54,566 nt of DNA from positions 1 through 54,566 of the forward strand of contig JAJCYI010000132.1 of the NCBI GenBank assembly GCA_029263015.1, in the 5' to 3' direction. The first letter of the stretch is position 1. Each line of letters starts with the position of its first letter. Below the pieces are notes generated by a model. It was not told where the DNA came from, made no database searches, and saw only the letters and a program-made list of their open reading frames with translations. Of the stretch, positions 1-7,655 are shown piece after piece. This DNA is from Saprospiraceae bacterium. GTDB taxonomy: Bacteria; Bacteroidota; Bacteroidia; Chitinophagales; Saprospiraceae. The translations under genes and the position numbers were made by a program.

Positions 1-39
1 GCTTTGCCATTCCCGTTTTCTGTTTGTAATATTGATTTG

Positions 40-110
40 CAGAACTGTTCTACCATGACATTTAAGTTTGTTGTGATTCATAAATGTCGGGAACAGTTCT
101 GTTTTTTTAT
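40..110 (+). terminator. Long hairpin followed by T-run
   Basis: An 11-bp perfect outer stem (40-50 with 91-101, CAGAACTGTTC) continues, after an asymmetric internal loop, into an 8-bp inner stem (57-64 with 81-88). TTTTTTTAT follows. This is the shape of an intrinsic terminator for a plus-strand gene that ends before the window. It could also be a degenerate miniature element that serves as a terminator. Confidence 0.55.
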
Positions 111-173
111 AATCAGCCCTGGATAATGTCAAAAGTCCAGTGGGGAAAAAAAGTGAAAAAAAAGCAGAATTTT

Positions 174-194
174 TTTTCCACACGCTTTTCCACA
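174..194 (+). promoter_or_regulatory. Pair of TTTTCCACA boxes
   Basis: TTTTCCACA occurs at 174-182 and 186-194 as direct repeats. Each differs by one base from the classical DnaA box TTATCCACA. The same paired arrangement recurs at 27437-27459 upstream of the ribonucleotide reductase gene. DnaA binding is an inference from the motif only. The rest of 111-630 shows no convincing gene. Confidence 0.25.
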
Positions 195-638
195 TTACCC
201 CTATTGAAAATCAATTCGTTCTCCATAGGGATATTACTCATACAAGTAGATCGCTCTTTGTAATTAGTTGATAGATAGTGATTTAAAAACATTAGATATT
301 TTTCTAATGTTAGCAACTCAAAATTTTCCATATTTGTCAGTTTAGGAACATGTGAGTACCTTCGCCCTCCCGATATATTTTATTCTTCCCATGATTGGTT
401 AGACCTAAAGCATACCTGAGAAAACTTCCGTGAAACATCTTTAGCCACTACACGTAATATCTGTTTAGTTTTTTGACAATGAGCAGAGTGAAAGTGCAGT
501 CCCTTGTTAAAAACTACCGTTTCGTAAAAAGTAATGACCGTTAAGTAAATGTGTATTTAAATATTTACTATAGGTTACTATCTTTATGCGAAATTGAAAG
601 ATATCCTTTTGTCTATAGTATCAGTAAGTTAGATAGGC

Positions 639-671
639 TCCTGCCGCATAATGTTGCGGTAGGACTTTTTT
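639..671 (+). terminator. Intrinsic terminator with no gene upstream
   Basis: TCCTGCCGCA (639-648) pairs with TGCGGTAGGA (655-664), with one non-Watson-Crick position, and is followed by CTTTTTTATTT. No coding sequence precedes it on this strand within the window. It therefore ends either a transcript from outside or a small RNA made from about 590 onward; a TATCTTTA element near 580 resembles a -7 box. Confidence 0.55.
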
Positions 672-750
672 ATTTCTGTGTATTCACCAATCTCACCATT
701 CCCTTCTTTTTCTAATACCATTCTACGTACTAAAATAGTCTCCCATCATT

Positions 751-758
751 TATCTTTG
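751..758 (+). promoter_or_regulatory. -7 box of the lpdA promoter
   Basis: TATCTTTG matches the Bacteroidota -7 consensus TAnnTTTG. I see no clear -33 TTTG 19-21 bp upstream. Transcription would begin about 8 bp downstream and give a leader of about 90 nt to the ATG at 855. Confidence 0.5.
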
Positions 759-854
759 CGCGGCCTTTGAAAAGGCGTTTCTTTCCTTTCGGAATACCGA
801 TCAAAAATGGTTTTTATTGGTATCTCGAAACTACCAAATAAATTACTTGACTTT

Positions 855-2252
855 ATGAATTACGATTTAATAGTAATAGGCAGTGGTCCTGGGGGCTATG
901 TCGCTGCAATTCGTGCATCTCAATTGGGTTTGAAAACAGCCATTATCGAAAAGGAAAGCCTTGGCGGTATTTGTCTTAACTGGGGTTGTATTCCTACAAA
1001 AGCATTGTTGAAAAGTGCCCAGGTTTTTGAATATGTGCAACATGCTGCTGATTATGGCATTCAGGTCGGCAAACCAAAAGCGGATTTTGGGGGGATGGTC
1101 AGTCGCAGTAGGGGAGTGGCCGATGGCATGAGCAAGGGCATTCAGTTCCTAATGAAAAAGAATAAGATTGCAGTCATTGAAGGAACTGGAAAGTTGCTCC
1201 GTGGCAAAAAAGTAGAAGTGACCGATGCCGATGGCAAGAAGACTGAATATACAGCTACGAATATTATCATAGCTACTGGCGCCCGTGCTAAGGAATTGCC
1301 AAACCTTCCAATAGACGGCAAAAAGATCATTGAATACCGCAAGGCCATGTCCATGGAAAAACAACCCAAAAGCATGGTCGTCATTGGGGCCGGAGCAATC
1401 GGGGTCGAATTCGCCTATTTCTACAATGCCATTGGAACGGAAGTGACTATTGTTGAATTCATGGAACAAGGGCTGGTGCCAAGAGAGGATGCTGATGTTT
1501 CGAAAGAGCTTGGGCGGGCATTCAAAAAAATAGGAGTCAAAGTGAAAGGGAACACTTCCGTCGAATCGGTTGATACAAAAGGCAGGGGCTGTAAAGTGAC
1601 CATGAAAAACCGCAAAACTGGAAAAGAAGAAATTATTAATTGCGACGTGGTTCTTTCTGCAACAGGCATTACGCCAAACACAGAAAACCTTGGCCTGGAA
1701 GCACTTGGCATTCAAATGGACCGTGGGCTTATTTTGGTGAGTGATTATTACCAGACCAATGTGGCAGGCATTTATGCGATCGGTGATGTGGTTCCAGGTC
1801 CTGCACTTGCTCACGTGGCCAGCGCAGAAGGGATTATTTGTGTGGAAAAAATAGCTGGCCAAAACCCACAGCCAATGGACTATAACAATATTCCAGGTTG
1901 TACTTACTGTTCCCCAGAGGTCGCTTCGGTTGGCTATACCGAGGCTGCTGCAAAAGAAGCCGGTTATGAAATCAAGGTTGGGAAATTCCCATTTTCAGCT
2001 TCTGGCAAGGCCAAAGCGGCTGGCGTGCCGCAAGGTTTTGTGAAAGTGATTTTTGATGCCAAATATGGTGAGTTTTTGGGCGCTCATATGGTCGGTGCCA
2101 ACGTCACTGAGTTGATCGCCGAAGTAGTGACAGCCCGCAAACTGGAAACGACTGGACATGAGATCATCAAGGCTGTCCATCCACACCCGACTATGAGCGA
2201 GGCGGTGATGGAAGCTGCTGCTGCTGCTTATGGAGAAGTCATTCATTTGTGA
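855..2252 (+). CDS. lpdA: Dihydrolipoyl dehydrogenase (E3)
   Basis: This flavoprotein reoxidises the lipoyl groups of the pyruvate and 2-oxoglutarate dehydrogenase complexes with NAD+. The 465-residue product is full length. An N-terminal FAD-binding GSGPGG motif (residues 9-14) is followed by the redox disulfide C40/C45 in GGICLNWGCIP, a second GxGxxG NAD site, an AIGDV flavin motif, and the C-terminal HPHPTxSE signature carrying the catalytic His-Glu pair. The frame is open from an ATG at 807, but the ATG at 855 places MNYDLIVIGSG at the usual family start, so I chose it. The gene is monocistronic and lies far from the E1-beta gene at 31489. Confidence 0.95.
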   Translation: MNYDLIVIGSGPGGYVAAIRASQLGLKTAIIEKESLGGICLNWGCIPTKALLKSAQVFEYVQHAADYGIQVGKPKADFGGMVSRSRGVADGMSKGIQFLMKKNKIAVIEGTGKLLRGKKVEVTDADGKKTEYTATNIIIATGARAKELPNLPIDGKKIIEYRKAMSMEKQPKSMVVIGAGAIGVEFAYFYNAIGTEVTIVEFMEQGLVPREDADVSKELGRAFKKIGVKVKGNTSVESVDTKGRGCKVTMKNRKTGKEEIINCDVVLSATGITPNTENLGLEALGIQMDRGLILVSDYYQTNVAGIYAIGDVVPGPALAHVASAEGIICVEKIAGQNPQPMDYNNIPGCTYCSPEVASVGYTEAAAKEAGYEIKVGKFPFSASGKAKAAGVPQGFVKVIFDAKYGEFLGAHMVGANVTELIAEVVTARKLETTGHEIIKAVHPHPTMSEAVMEAAAAAYGEVIHL

Positions 2253-2321
2253 TTTTCAGCCAACCGGAATTAAAAAAAGACGGCGCTTCGACATATATCT
2301 CATGGGGTTAAAGCAAACCGG

Positions 2322-2482
2322 ATTACGGTGCTCTGCACCTAACAATAACTGTTTAAATTTCATTTCTACTAATGTTTCGCCGCTCTGCGGCTATCCGAGG
2401 TTTTGTCGGGAATAGCCGCAGAGCGGCGAAACATTAGTAGCACAAAACCGACACGGGTTATAAAGGTGCAGCGCACCGTAAT
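2322..2482. repeat. Nested palindromic intergenic repeat
   Basis: A perfect 29-nt inverted repeat (2366-2394 with 2412-2440) around a 17-nt loop is enclosed by a second, 19-nt inverted repeat with one mismatch (2322-2340 with 2464-2482). The inner arm contains CGCCGCTCTGCGGC. It is GC-rich against an AT-rich background, which suggests a REP-like element that has invaded the 3' side of lpdA. Confidence 0.8.
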
Positions 2483-2512
2483 TGATTTTCATTAAGTTCC
2501 TCATGAATTGTC

Positions 2513-2566
2513 AAAAAAGAAAAAAGGCAAATCCAAACTAGTTTGAATTTGCCTTTTTTCTTTTTT
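2513..2566. terminator. Bidirectional intrinsic terminator
   Basis: 26-nt arms (2513-2538 with 2541-2566, one mismatch, 2-nt loop) begin with A-runs and end with T-runs. The hairpin can therefore terminate both lpdA from the left and the minus-strand beta-barrel gene from the right. The two genes converge here. Confidence 0.85.
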
Positions 2567-2583
2567 GAAAGCCCCATTGTCTT

Positions 2584-3246
2584 TCATCGATCGTCGAAGC
2601 GGAAGCCAATTCTGATGCCTGCATATAATTGCTTGATATCTGAATTTGCAGTTTCCTTTATAGTTGTATCCACAGTTCCAAAACTCAGTTCGTTGTTTGG
2701 AGAGAAGTAATATTTTACCAAAGGGGTGATTGTTATAAAATCTGAAACGCCGATGTCAACGCCTGCTCCCACACCTATTTCCCAGAAAAACAGATCATCT
2801 GCAACCGTATTGTTTTCATCTTTTATTTTGGTTGAGACATTGGCTAGGCCAGGGGATATTTGAACGAAAAAACCTTTTTGAAAAATATTTCCAGACTTCG
2901 ACCAAGTTGGGCAATCACAGTCTCCTTCCAGATCGAATAGGTATATATTAGTATTAAAATGAAACCCTAATTGATTATGTTCCAGTGAATTACCAACATT
3001 GGTTGAACTTGTTGATACATAGTTTAACTCAGGCAAAAATTCAATTCGTCTATTTTTAATGCGAAACCAATAATCAATTCCGATACCGAATCCTGTCGGT
3101 GTTGAAAATTCTTCATTGCTAAATTCATTGATGGCAAGCCGCCATTCTTCTGCATTAAAATTTCGGAAAGCACCACTCACACCGACCTGTCCAAACAAGT
3201 AGGTTGAGAAAAGGATAATAGCTCCACTTAAAAAAAGGTTTTTCAT
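2584..3246 (-). CDS. Outer-membrane beta-barrel protein
   Basis: The 220-residue protein has a signal peptide (MKNLFLSGAIILFSTYLFGQ) and then alternating hydrophobic/polar strands ending in an aromatic-rich C-terminal segment (AGIRIGFRFDDR). This is the layout of a small 8-stranded beta-barrel of the OmpX/PorT-like type found in Bacteroidota. An acidic insertion with two close cysteines (DCDC) lies near residue 104. The substrate or partner cannot be read from the sequence. It converges with lpdA across the shared terminator. A miniature-element-like palindrome lies just upstream, between it and the DUF4340 gene. Confidence 0.6.
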   Translation of the reverse strand: MKNLFLSGAIILFSTYLFGQVGVSGAFRNFNAEEWRLAINEFSNEEFSTPTGFGIGIDYWFRIKNRRIEFLPELNYVSTSSTNVGNSLEHNQLGFHFNTNIYLFDLEGDCDCPTWSKSGNIFQKGFFVQISPGLANVSTKIKDENNTVADDLFFWEIGVGAGVDIGVSDFITITPLVKYYFSPNNELSFGTVDTTIKETANSDIKQLYAGIRIGFRFDDR

Positions 3247-3261
3247 AAAAAGTATGAATTC

Positions 3262-3445
3262 TTAGGAACAGTGCATAAATAAATTGACGTTCTTGGGTGG
3301 ATTATTTTTTTCTCTAACAAGGCGAAAAACGCAGGCATAGCAGGGCTATGGCGAGCCTGCCTGCCGGTAGGCAGGTATTTTCAACAAAGGTAGAGAGAAA
3401 AAGAAATAGCCAAGAATGATAATTTATTTTTGAACTGTTCCTTAA
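3262..3445. mobile_element. MITE-like palindromic element, about 184 bp
   Basis: The outer 57 nt at each end (3262-3318 and 3389-3445) are imperfect inverted copies, with termini TTAGGAACAG and CTGTTCCTTA. The core carries a second GC-rich hairpin around CCTGCCTGCCGGTAGGCAGG. No coding capacity is seen. The right end abuts the stop codon of the DUF4340 gene. This architecture fits a non-autonomous miniature element; target-site duplications are not clear. Confidence 0.6.
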
Positions 3446-3447
3446 AA

Positions 3448-4374
3448 CTACCAATCAGAAATAGGTTTGAACAACCTCGTAAATAATCTCGTCGAATCGC
3501 TTGCAAAATAAGATGTTGGATTCTGGTTGGATTGGATCACAAAAGGTTTTTCATCATCCTCAACCTTCCAACAACGAACGGTGACGGGTTCTACCATATT
3601 GCTTCCGTTAATGGTGAGGGTCTTCAATAACAGGTTGTTGTTCAACACTTCGTCAAATCCGTCCATTAATGCATCGCCCGACATACTCAGGAGGTTTAGC
3701 AGGAAGTCTTTGACCGTGTTGGTGTCGAGCGGTGTGCTATTGTCCAGCAGCCAGTTTTCTCCTGATTTGGTAACTTGATAGGCAACGTCGCCTTCCAATT
3801 TCAATGATTCTATATTACCGATTTCAAGGTTCAATAAGGATTTGTCACGATAGGAATTGCTGCCCTGTCCAAGCATCATGCCTTCCATCCCAATGACTGC
3901 ATAGACATTATCACTGCCAGCCACCCTGAAAAATGAAGTGATCTGCTGTGCTTGTTGGTTGACGGTAAATTTACCTATATGAAAATCAGTCAACACCTTG
4001 CTCCCGCCATAAACTGTAATATGTGAGGTAGAACCATCTTCCAGTTCGTATTCTGCCCATTTTTCAGCAGATTTAGCAGCGATAAAAGAGGTCTTTATTG
4101 AACCCAAAGTTGATAATAGGTTGTCAACAGCTTCCTGGGATGAAGGATAAGTCCGGCCGTCTTTTGAAAGGGCCCAACCTTTTTCGCCTTTGGTCAATGT
4201 GGTTTCTTCCTGGTTATCGGATTTAGCATGTATCACCACTTGGCTTACTTCCTCTGCATCCACTTTAATAAATTCGGGATTGAAGGAACTTTCTCCACTT
4301 CCCGACAACACCTTTGACAATCCATAAATGGCTAGCAGGCCAACGAGAATCAATAATAATACCTTGTTGTTCAT
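3448..4374 (-). CDS. DUF4340 domain protein
   Basis: The 308-residue protein has one N-terminal hydrophobic segment (residues 5-22) and a long extracytoplasmic part rich in strands. The pattern FIKVDAEEVSQVVI, then a lysine/glycine turn, then GWAL and a repeat of the same pattern after residue 190, matches DUF4340. Members of this family are often near gliding ABC-transporter genes, but no such gene is adjacent here. No molecular function is established. The ATG at 4374 follows the nupC gene by about 200 bp on the same strand, with a hairpin between them, so co-transcription is uncertain. Confidence 0.7.
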   Translation of the reverse strand: MNNKVLLLILVGLLAIYGLSKVLSGSGESSFNPEFIKVDAEEVSQVVIHAKSDNQEETTLTKGEKGWALSKDGRTYPSSQEAVDNLLSTLGSIKTSFIAAKSAEKWAEYELEDGSTSHITVYGGSKVLTDFHIGKFTVNQQAQQITSFFRVAGSDNVYAVIGMEGMMLGQGSNSYRDKSLLNLEIGNIESLKLEGDVAYQVTKSGENWLLDNSTPLDTNTVKDFLLNLLSMSGDALMDGFDEVLNNNLLLKTLTINGSNMVEPVTVRCWKVEDDEKPFVIQSNQNPTSYFASDSTRLFTRLFKPISDW

Positions 4375-4494
4375 AATTGATTGCTGTTTTTTTGATAAAA
4401 TGAAGATGCAAGTTTCGGAATTTTATCGGAAAAAACTGATGTAGTGATTGGCGGAATAGCGATAAGGAATGAGTATGCAGAATGGAGGACTTGT

Positions 4495-4554
4495 TTGGAA
4501 ATTGAGAAATTAGAAATTGTAAAGCCCTGAAAATCAGGTTTTCTCAATTTCCAA
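4495..4554. repeat. Intergenic hairpin, GAAATTGAG family
   Basis: Perfect 15-nt arms (4495-4509 with 4540-4554, TTGGAAATTGAGAAA) enclose a small CCTGA-AAA-TCAGG stem. It lies just after the nupC stop and could act as its terminator. Related GGAAATTsGG-like strings recur at 8665-8700, 8770-8800 and 38290-38360. Confidence 0.6.
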
Positions 4555-4570
4555 TTTCCCAATTTCAATC

Positions 4571-5788
4571 CTAAATCAAAATCCCTGCAATACTTGCTGT
4601 GATCCAAGAAGCAATGGCACCTCCGGCCATTGCTTTAAATGCTAAACTGGAAATGTCTTTTTTTCTGCTTGGAGCGATACCGCCAATGCCTCCCATTTGA
4701 ATGCCAATGGATGCGAAATTGGCAAAGCCACATAAGGCATAACTGGCAATAATAGCAGTGCGGTCAGATATCGCATTTGCGGCCCGGATCTGGCCAAGGT
4801 CTTTATAGGCTATCAATTCTGTCAGTGCAATTTTTTCGCCCAGAAGGGTGCCAAGTGTGTCAGCTTCTTCCCAGGGAGCGCCCATGCACCATGCCAATGG
4901 CCGGAAGATGAATCCGAATACTTCCGCTAGAGAAGTGTTGGCAAAACCCAAAAGGCCGTCAATCATTGCGACCATCGCTACAAAAGCAATTAACATGGCA
5001 CCGATATTGGCGGCGAGTTTCATTCCGTCACTGGCGCCATCTCCCAAAGCTTCCATGGCATTATCCGCTGTTTTCTCTATATTAACGGACAGCGTCCCTT
5101 TGGTCTCGGAAATTTCTGTTTCTGGATATATGATCTTGGCCACAACAATTGCTGCTGGAGCACTCATGATCGAGGCAGCCATTAGGTGACCTGCAATGCC
5201 GGGAATATCACTCAGCATAGCTACATAAATGGCCATGACACCACCGGCAACAGTTGCAAAACCACCGACCATAATTGTCATGATCTCTGATTTGGTCATC
5301 CCTTTCACATAGGGCCTCACGAGTAGCGGGGCTTCGGTTTGGCCCACAAAAATACTTCCGACCACACTCAGGGTTTCCGATCCACTTGTACCCATGGTCT
5401 TTTGTACTCCTTTAGCGATTATCTTCACAATAAATTGCATTATTCCCAAATGGTATAATACCGCAATCAGCGCAGAAAAGAAGATAATGGTAGGCAATAC
5501 CCTTACTGCAAAATTGATTAAGGGGACTTCCACCTGTTCTGTTGCAAAAGAGGCAAAAAGAAAGTCACCGCCCTTATCAGAAAAGGATAATAATTTATTG
5601 ATAACCATGTCGAAAAAATCAAAAAACGGCAGGCCGACAGGGGTTTTGAGGATAAAAAGTGCAAATCCAATTTGTAGGGTAAGCCCCCAAAGAACCAGTC
5701 TGTAATCAATCCTTTTGCGGTTGTTGCTCATCAGGAAAGCCAATCCCAATAACACGACAATCCCAATAAGCCCGGTAAATCTTTCCAT
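4571..5788 (-). CDS. nupC: NupC-type concentrative nucleoside transporter
   Basis: This 405-residue polytopic inner-membrane protein should import nucleosides with a cation gradient (CNT family). The sequence shows about ten hydrophobic segments. It has the conserved GQTEAPLLVRPYV stretch near residue 150, GGFATVAGGVMA near 177, and the late signature CGFANFASIGIQMGGIG near 360. All are typical of CNT proteins of normal bacterial length. It lies alone on the minus strand. Ion and nucleoside preference cannot be assigned by reading. Confidence 0.9.
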   Translation of the reverse strand: MERFTGLIGIVVLLGLAFLMSNNRKRIDYRLVLWGLTLQIGFALFILKTPVGLPFFDFFDMVINKLLSFSDKGGDFLFASFATEQVEVPLINFAVRVLPTIIFFSALIAVLYHLGIMQFIVKIIAKGVQKTMGTSGSETLSVVGSIFVGQTEAPLLVRPYVKGMTKSEIMTIMVGGFATVAGGVMAIYVAMLSDIPGIAGHLMAASIMSAPAAIVVAKIIYPETEISETKGTLSVNIEKTADNAMEALGDGASDGMKLAANIGAMLIAFVAMVAMIDGLLGFANTSLAEVFGFIFRPLAWCMGAPWEEADTLGTLLGEKIALTELIAYKDLGQIRAANAISDRTAIIASYALCGFANFASIGIQMGGIGGIAPSRKKDISSLAFKAMAGGAIASWITASIAGILI

Positions 5789-5922
5789 AAGTTATAAGGT
5801 GGTGAAAGGTGGGTACTATTTCAAATCAATTGAAATTCTCAGAATGGATACCGATACCTTTGTGAACAATTATTGTGTGGGTAAATGTATGGAAAACTTT
5901 GATTAATCAATCAAAGTGCCGG

Positions 5923-6450
5923 TCACCAATTGGTAAATGCCTTGTTAAAAATCCGATCCACCAATTCATCCGTGATATTGTCTATGAGATTGTCTTGGAC
6001 ATCAAGGAGGTTTTGGTCAGGCTCGAAAAAGTCATCGAATGAAAATTGGTGTTTCCAATTCGCCTTTTCATCTTTATTATTGGTGAAATTGACATTCACT
6101 GTAATGGTCAGTTTGTTGAACCCTATTTCTTCACCTGTTTTTGGGGCCTCTGCGGTTACTTGAAACCGCGTAATGGCACCAGAGAACTCAATGTCGGGTT
6201 CAGTGTCATTATAATTGAGGTTGGATTCCCGACGTATTTTATCTTTAAGTTTTTCGGTAAAATCACGGGGCAGGGTTGGGACAGAACTGGCATCTTGGTT
6301 ATCAAATAATTCAACATAGATAGTTTTTACGTCAGCTGGAATACTGATCCCTTTCATGGAATAACCAAATGAAGGATTACATCCAGATATTAGTGCAGTG
6401 GTAAGAAAAATGGTCAGTGAAAGAAGAATTGCTGAAATGGAATTTTTCAT
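5923..6450 (-). CDS. lptE: LptE-family lipoprotein
   Basis: LptE plugs the LptD barrel that inserts lipopolysaccharide in the outer membrane. The 175-residue product starts MKNSISAILL and has a lipoprotein signal ending ALISGC, with C24 as the acylated residue. The mature part (FGYSMKGISIPADVKTIYVELF, shown in the first 50 residues, then VTVNFTNNKDEKANWKHQFS further on) fits the Bacteroidota LptE family. The frame is open to 6498, but a TAnnTTTG promoter box at 6478-6485 lies inside that extension and the lipoprotein signal begins at 6450. I therefore chose 6450. Confidence 0.85.
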   Translation of the reverse strand: MKNSISAILLSLTIFLTTALISGCNPSFGYSMKGISIPADVKTIYVELFDNQDASSVPTLPRDFTEKLKDKIRRESNLNYNDTEPDIEFSGAITRFQVTAEAPKTGEEIGFNKLTITVNVNFTNNKDEKANWKHQFSFDDFFEPDQNLLDVQDNLIDNITDELVDRIFNKAFTNW

Positions 6451-6477
6451 CGTATAACATTTTGAATTTGTAACGTG

Positions 6478-6485
6478 CAAACATA
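6478..6485 (-). promoter_or_regulatory. -7 box of the lptE promoter
   Basis: Read on the minus strand this is TATGTTTG, a full match to TAnnTTTG. It lies 27 bp upstream of the ATG at 6450 and supports that start over the longer frame. Confidence 0.55.
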
Positions 6486-6529
6486 ACACTGTTGTCATAC
6501 TTTTACTTTTCGATAATGAAGGAGCTAAA

Positions 6530-6653
6530 GGTCAGATGAGAGGAGTCAGGGGTCAGGAGAGTTGGAGGCAAAAGGTTCAATGATACTGTTATAAATTTTA
6601 ATTCAATGCAAACTGACCCCTGACTCCTGACCCCTCACACCTGACCCCTCACA
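6530..6653. repeat. Inverted GGGGTCAGG repeats
   Basis: The left side (6530-6560) carries tandem GTCAGGGGTCAGGAG-like units. The right side (6612-6653) carries the complementary CTGACCCCTGACTCCTGACC units, with about 50 bp between. Together they can fold into a long hairpin between the divergent lptE and hydrolase genes. No protein is encoded. Confidence 0.65.
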
Positions 6654-6661
6654 ATTCATCA

Positions 6662-7549
6662 ATGATTTACCTTCTATATTTCATCTTAATATATCTTGCA
6701 CTCTTCTTTATTGTACCGAAGGGTTTTTTCCTTTACGAGGGATTGCGATTTCCTATTTGGTCATTCAAAATGAAGATGTTCCCTAAAAATGGCCTAGAAC
6801 CGGAAAAGCACAATTTTGGACAACACAAAAGACAATACCTGGTTCATTATCGCCCAAAAGGGGCAAATACTCAAAATAGCCATGTGGTTATTTATATTCA
6901 TGGGGGAGGCTGGCAATTCGGCAACCCTGAAATGTTTCGGCCCAATGCCCAATTGCTTGAGCAGCTTGGGTTTCACTCGTTTTTCTTATCTCACCGACGT
7001 ATCCCGACCCACAATATTCGACACATGATGGAGGATGTTGCGTCAGGGGTCAAACAGGTGATTGAAGTGATGGGGGCAGAGGGAATTGGCCACAAAAGGA
7101 TAATCCTGGGAGGTGTGTCATCAGGAGCAAACCTTGCAGCTTTATTGTATTATGACTCCAATCTTTTAATCGAAAATGGGATTGCAAGGACAGTATTCTC
7201 AGGCCTATTCTTAATGGCGCCACCGCTGAATTTGAATGCCATGTGGAACTCACCTACATTAATGTTATTGGCTGGAAAAAGGAGCAGTAAAATGTTTGCC
7301 GAAGCCAGTCCGATCTTTCATATTGAAAAAAAAGAGGATATTCAAACCTTGATTGTCCACCCTGAAAAGGATGGAATGGTCTCTTTGAAAAGCACCGAAA
7401 CATTTATAGAAAAAGCGGATGAAATAGGAATTGATAATATTGAATACCACGTGTTGCCAAATATGACCCACATGGATGCAGCAAGCTGGTGTTTTGAGGG
7501 ACATCCCTCCAAAGTGATTGTTTTAGAGTGGTTGGGGAAGTTTTTTTAG
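6662..7549 (+). CDS. Alpha/beta hydrolase, esterase-like
   Basis: The 295-residue protein begins with a hydrophobic N-terminal helix that is either a membrane anchor or an uncleaved signal. An oxyanion-hole HGGGW motif (near residue 81), a nucleophile elbow GVSSGAN (near 156), an acidic residue in HPEKDG (near 237) and a His in NMTHMD (near 266) give the expected catalytic triad order. This is the pattern of the hormone-sensitive-lipase/carboxylesterase group. The substrate is unknown. It stands alone on the plus strand and converges with holA. Confidence 0.75.
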   Translation: MIYLLYFILIYLALFFIVPKGFFLYEGLRFPIWSFKMKMFPKNGLEPEKHNFGQHKRQYLVHYRPKGANTQNSHVVIYIHGGGWQFGNPEMFRPNAQLLEQLGFHSFFLSHRRIPTHNIRHMMEDVASGVKQVIEVMGAEGIGHKRIILGGVSSGANLAALLYYDSNLLIENGIARTVFSGLFLMAPPLNLNAMWNSPTLMLLAGKRSSKMFAEASPIFHIEKKEDIQTLIVHPEKDGMVSLKSTETFIEKADEIGIDNIEYHVLPNMTHMDAASWCFEGHPSKVIVLEWLGKFF

Positions 7550-7655
7550 TTCGTGAGTTTTTTAGTTTTTGAGTTCCTGCGTATCAAAAATGTTATACCG
7601 AAAAAGTCTATCTATTTTGGAACATCGAAAAAACGCATGACCTCAAAAACTCCCT

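Noticed and set aside
113-331. 72-codon minus-strand ORF at the window start
   Set aside because: It runs through the TTTTCCACA boxes and a poly-Phe/Lys low-complexity stretch, and it has no recognisable motif or clear promoter. It looks like chance in AT-rich DNA.
1149-1862. Long minus-strand ORF inside lpdA
   Set aside because: It is a shadow of the lpdA coding frame; lpdA has all family motifs over the same bases.
2230-2415. 61-codon plus-strand ORF after lpdA
   Set aside because: It starts within lpdA in another frame and then runs through the nested palindrome; the translated composition is repeat-derived.
4371-4607. 78-codon minus-strand ORF between nupC and the DUF4340 gene
   Set aside because: It overlaps both genes' ends and the intergenic hairpin, with repeat-derived residues and no independent start signal.
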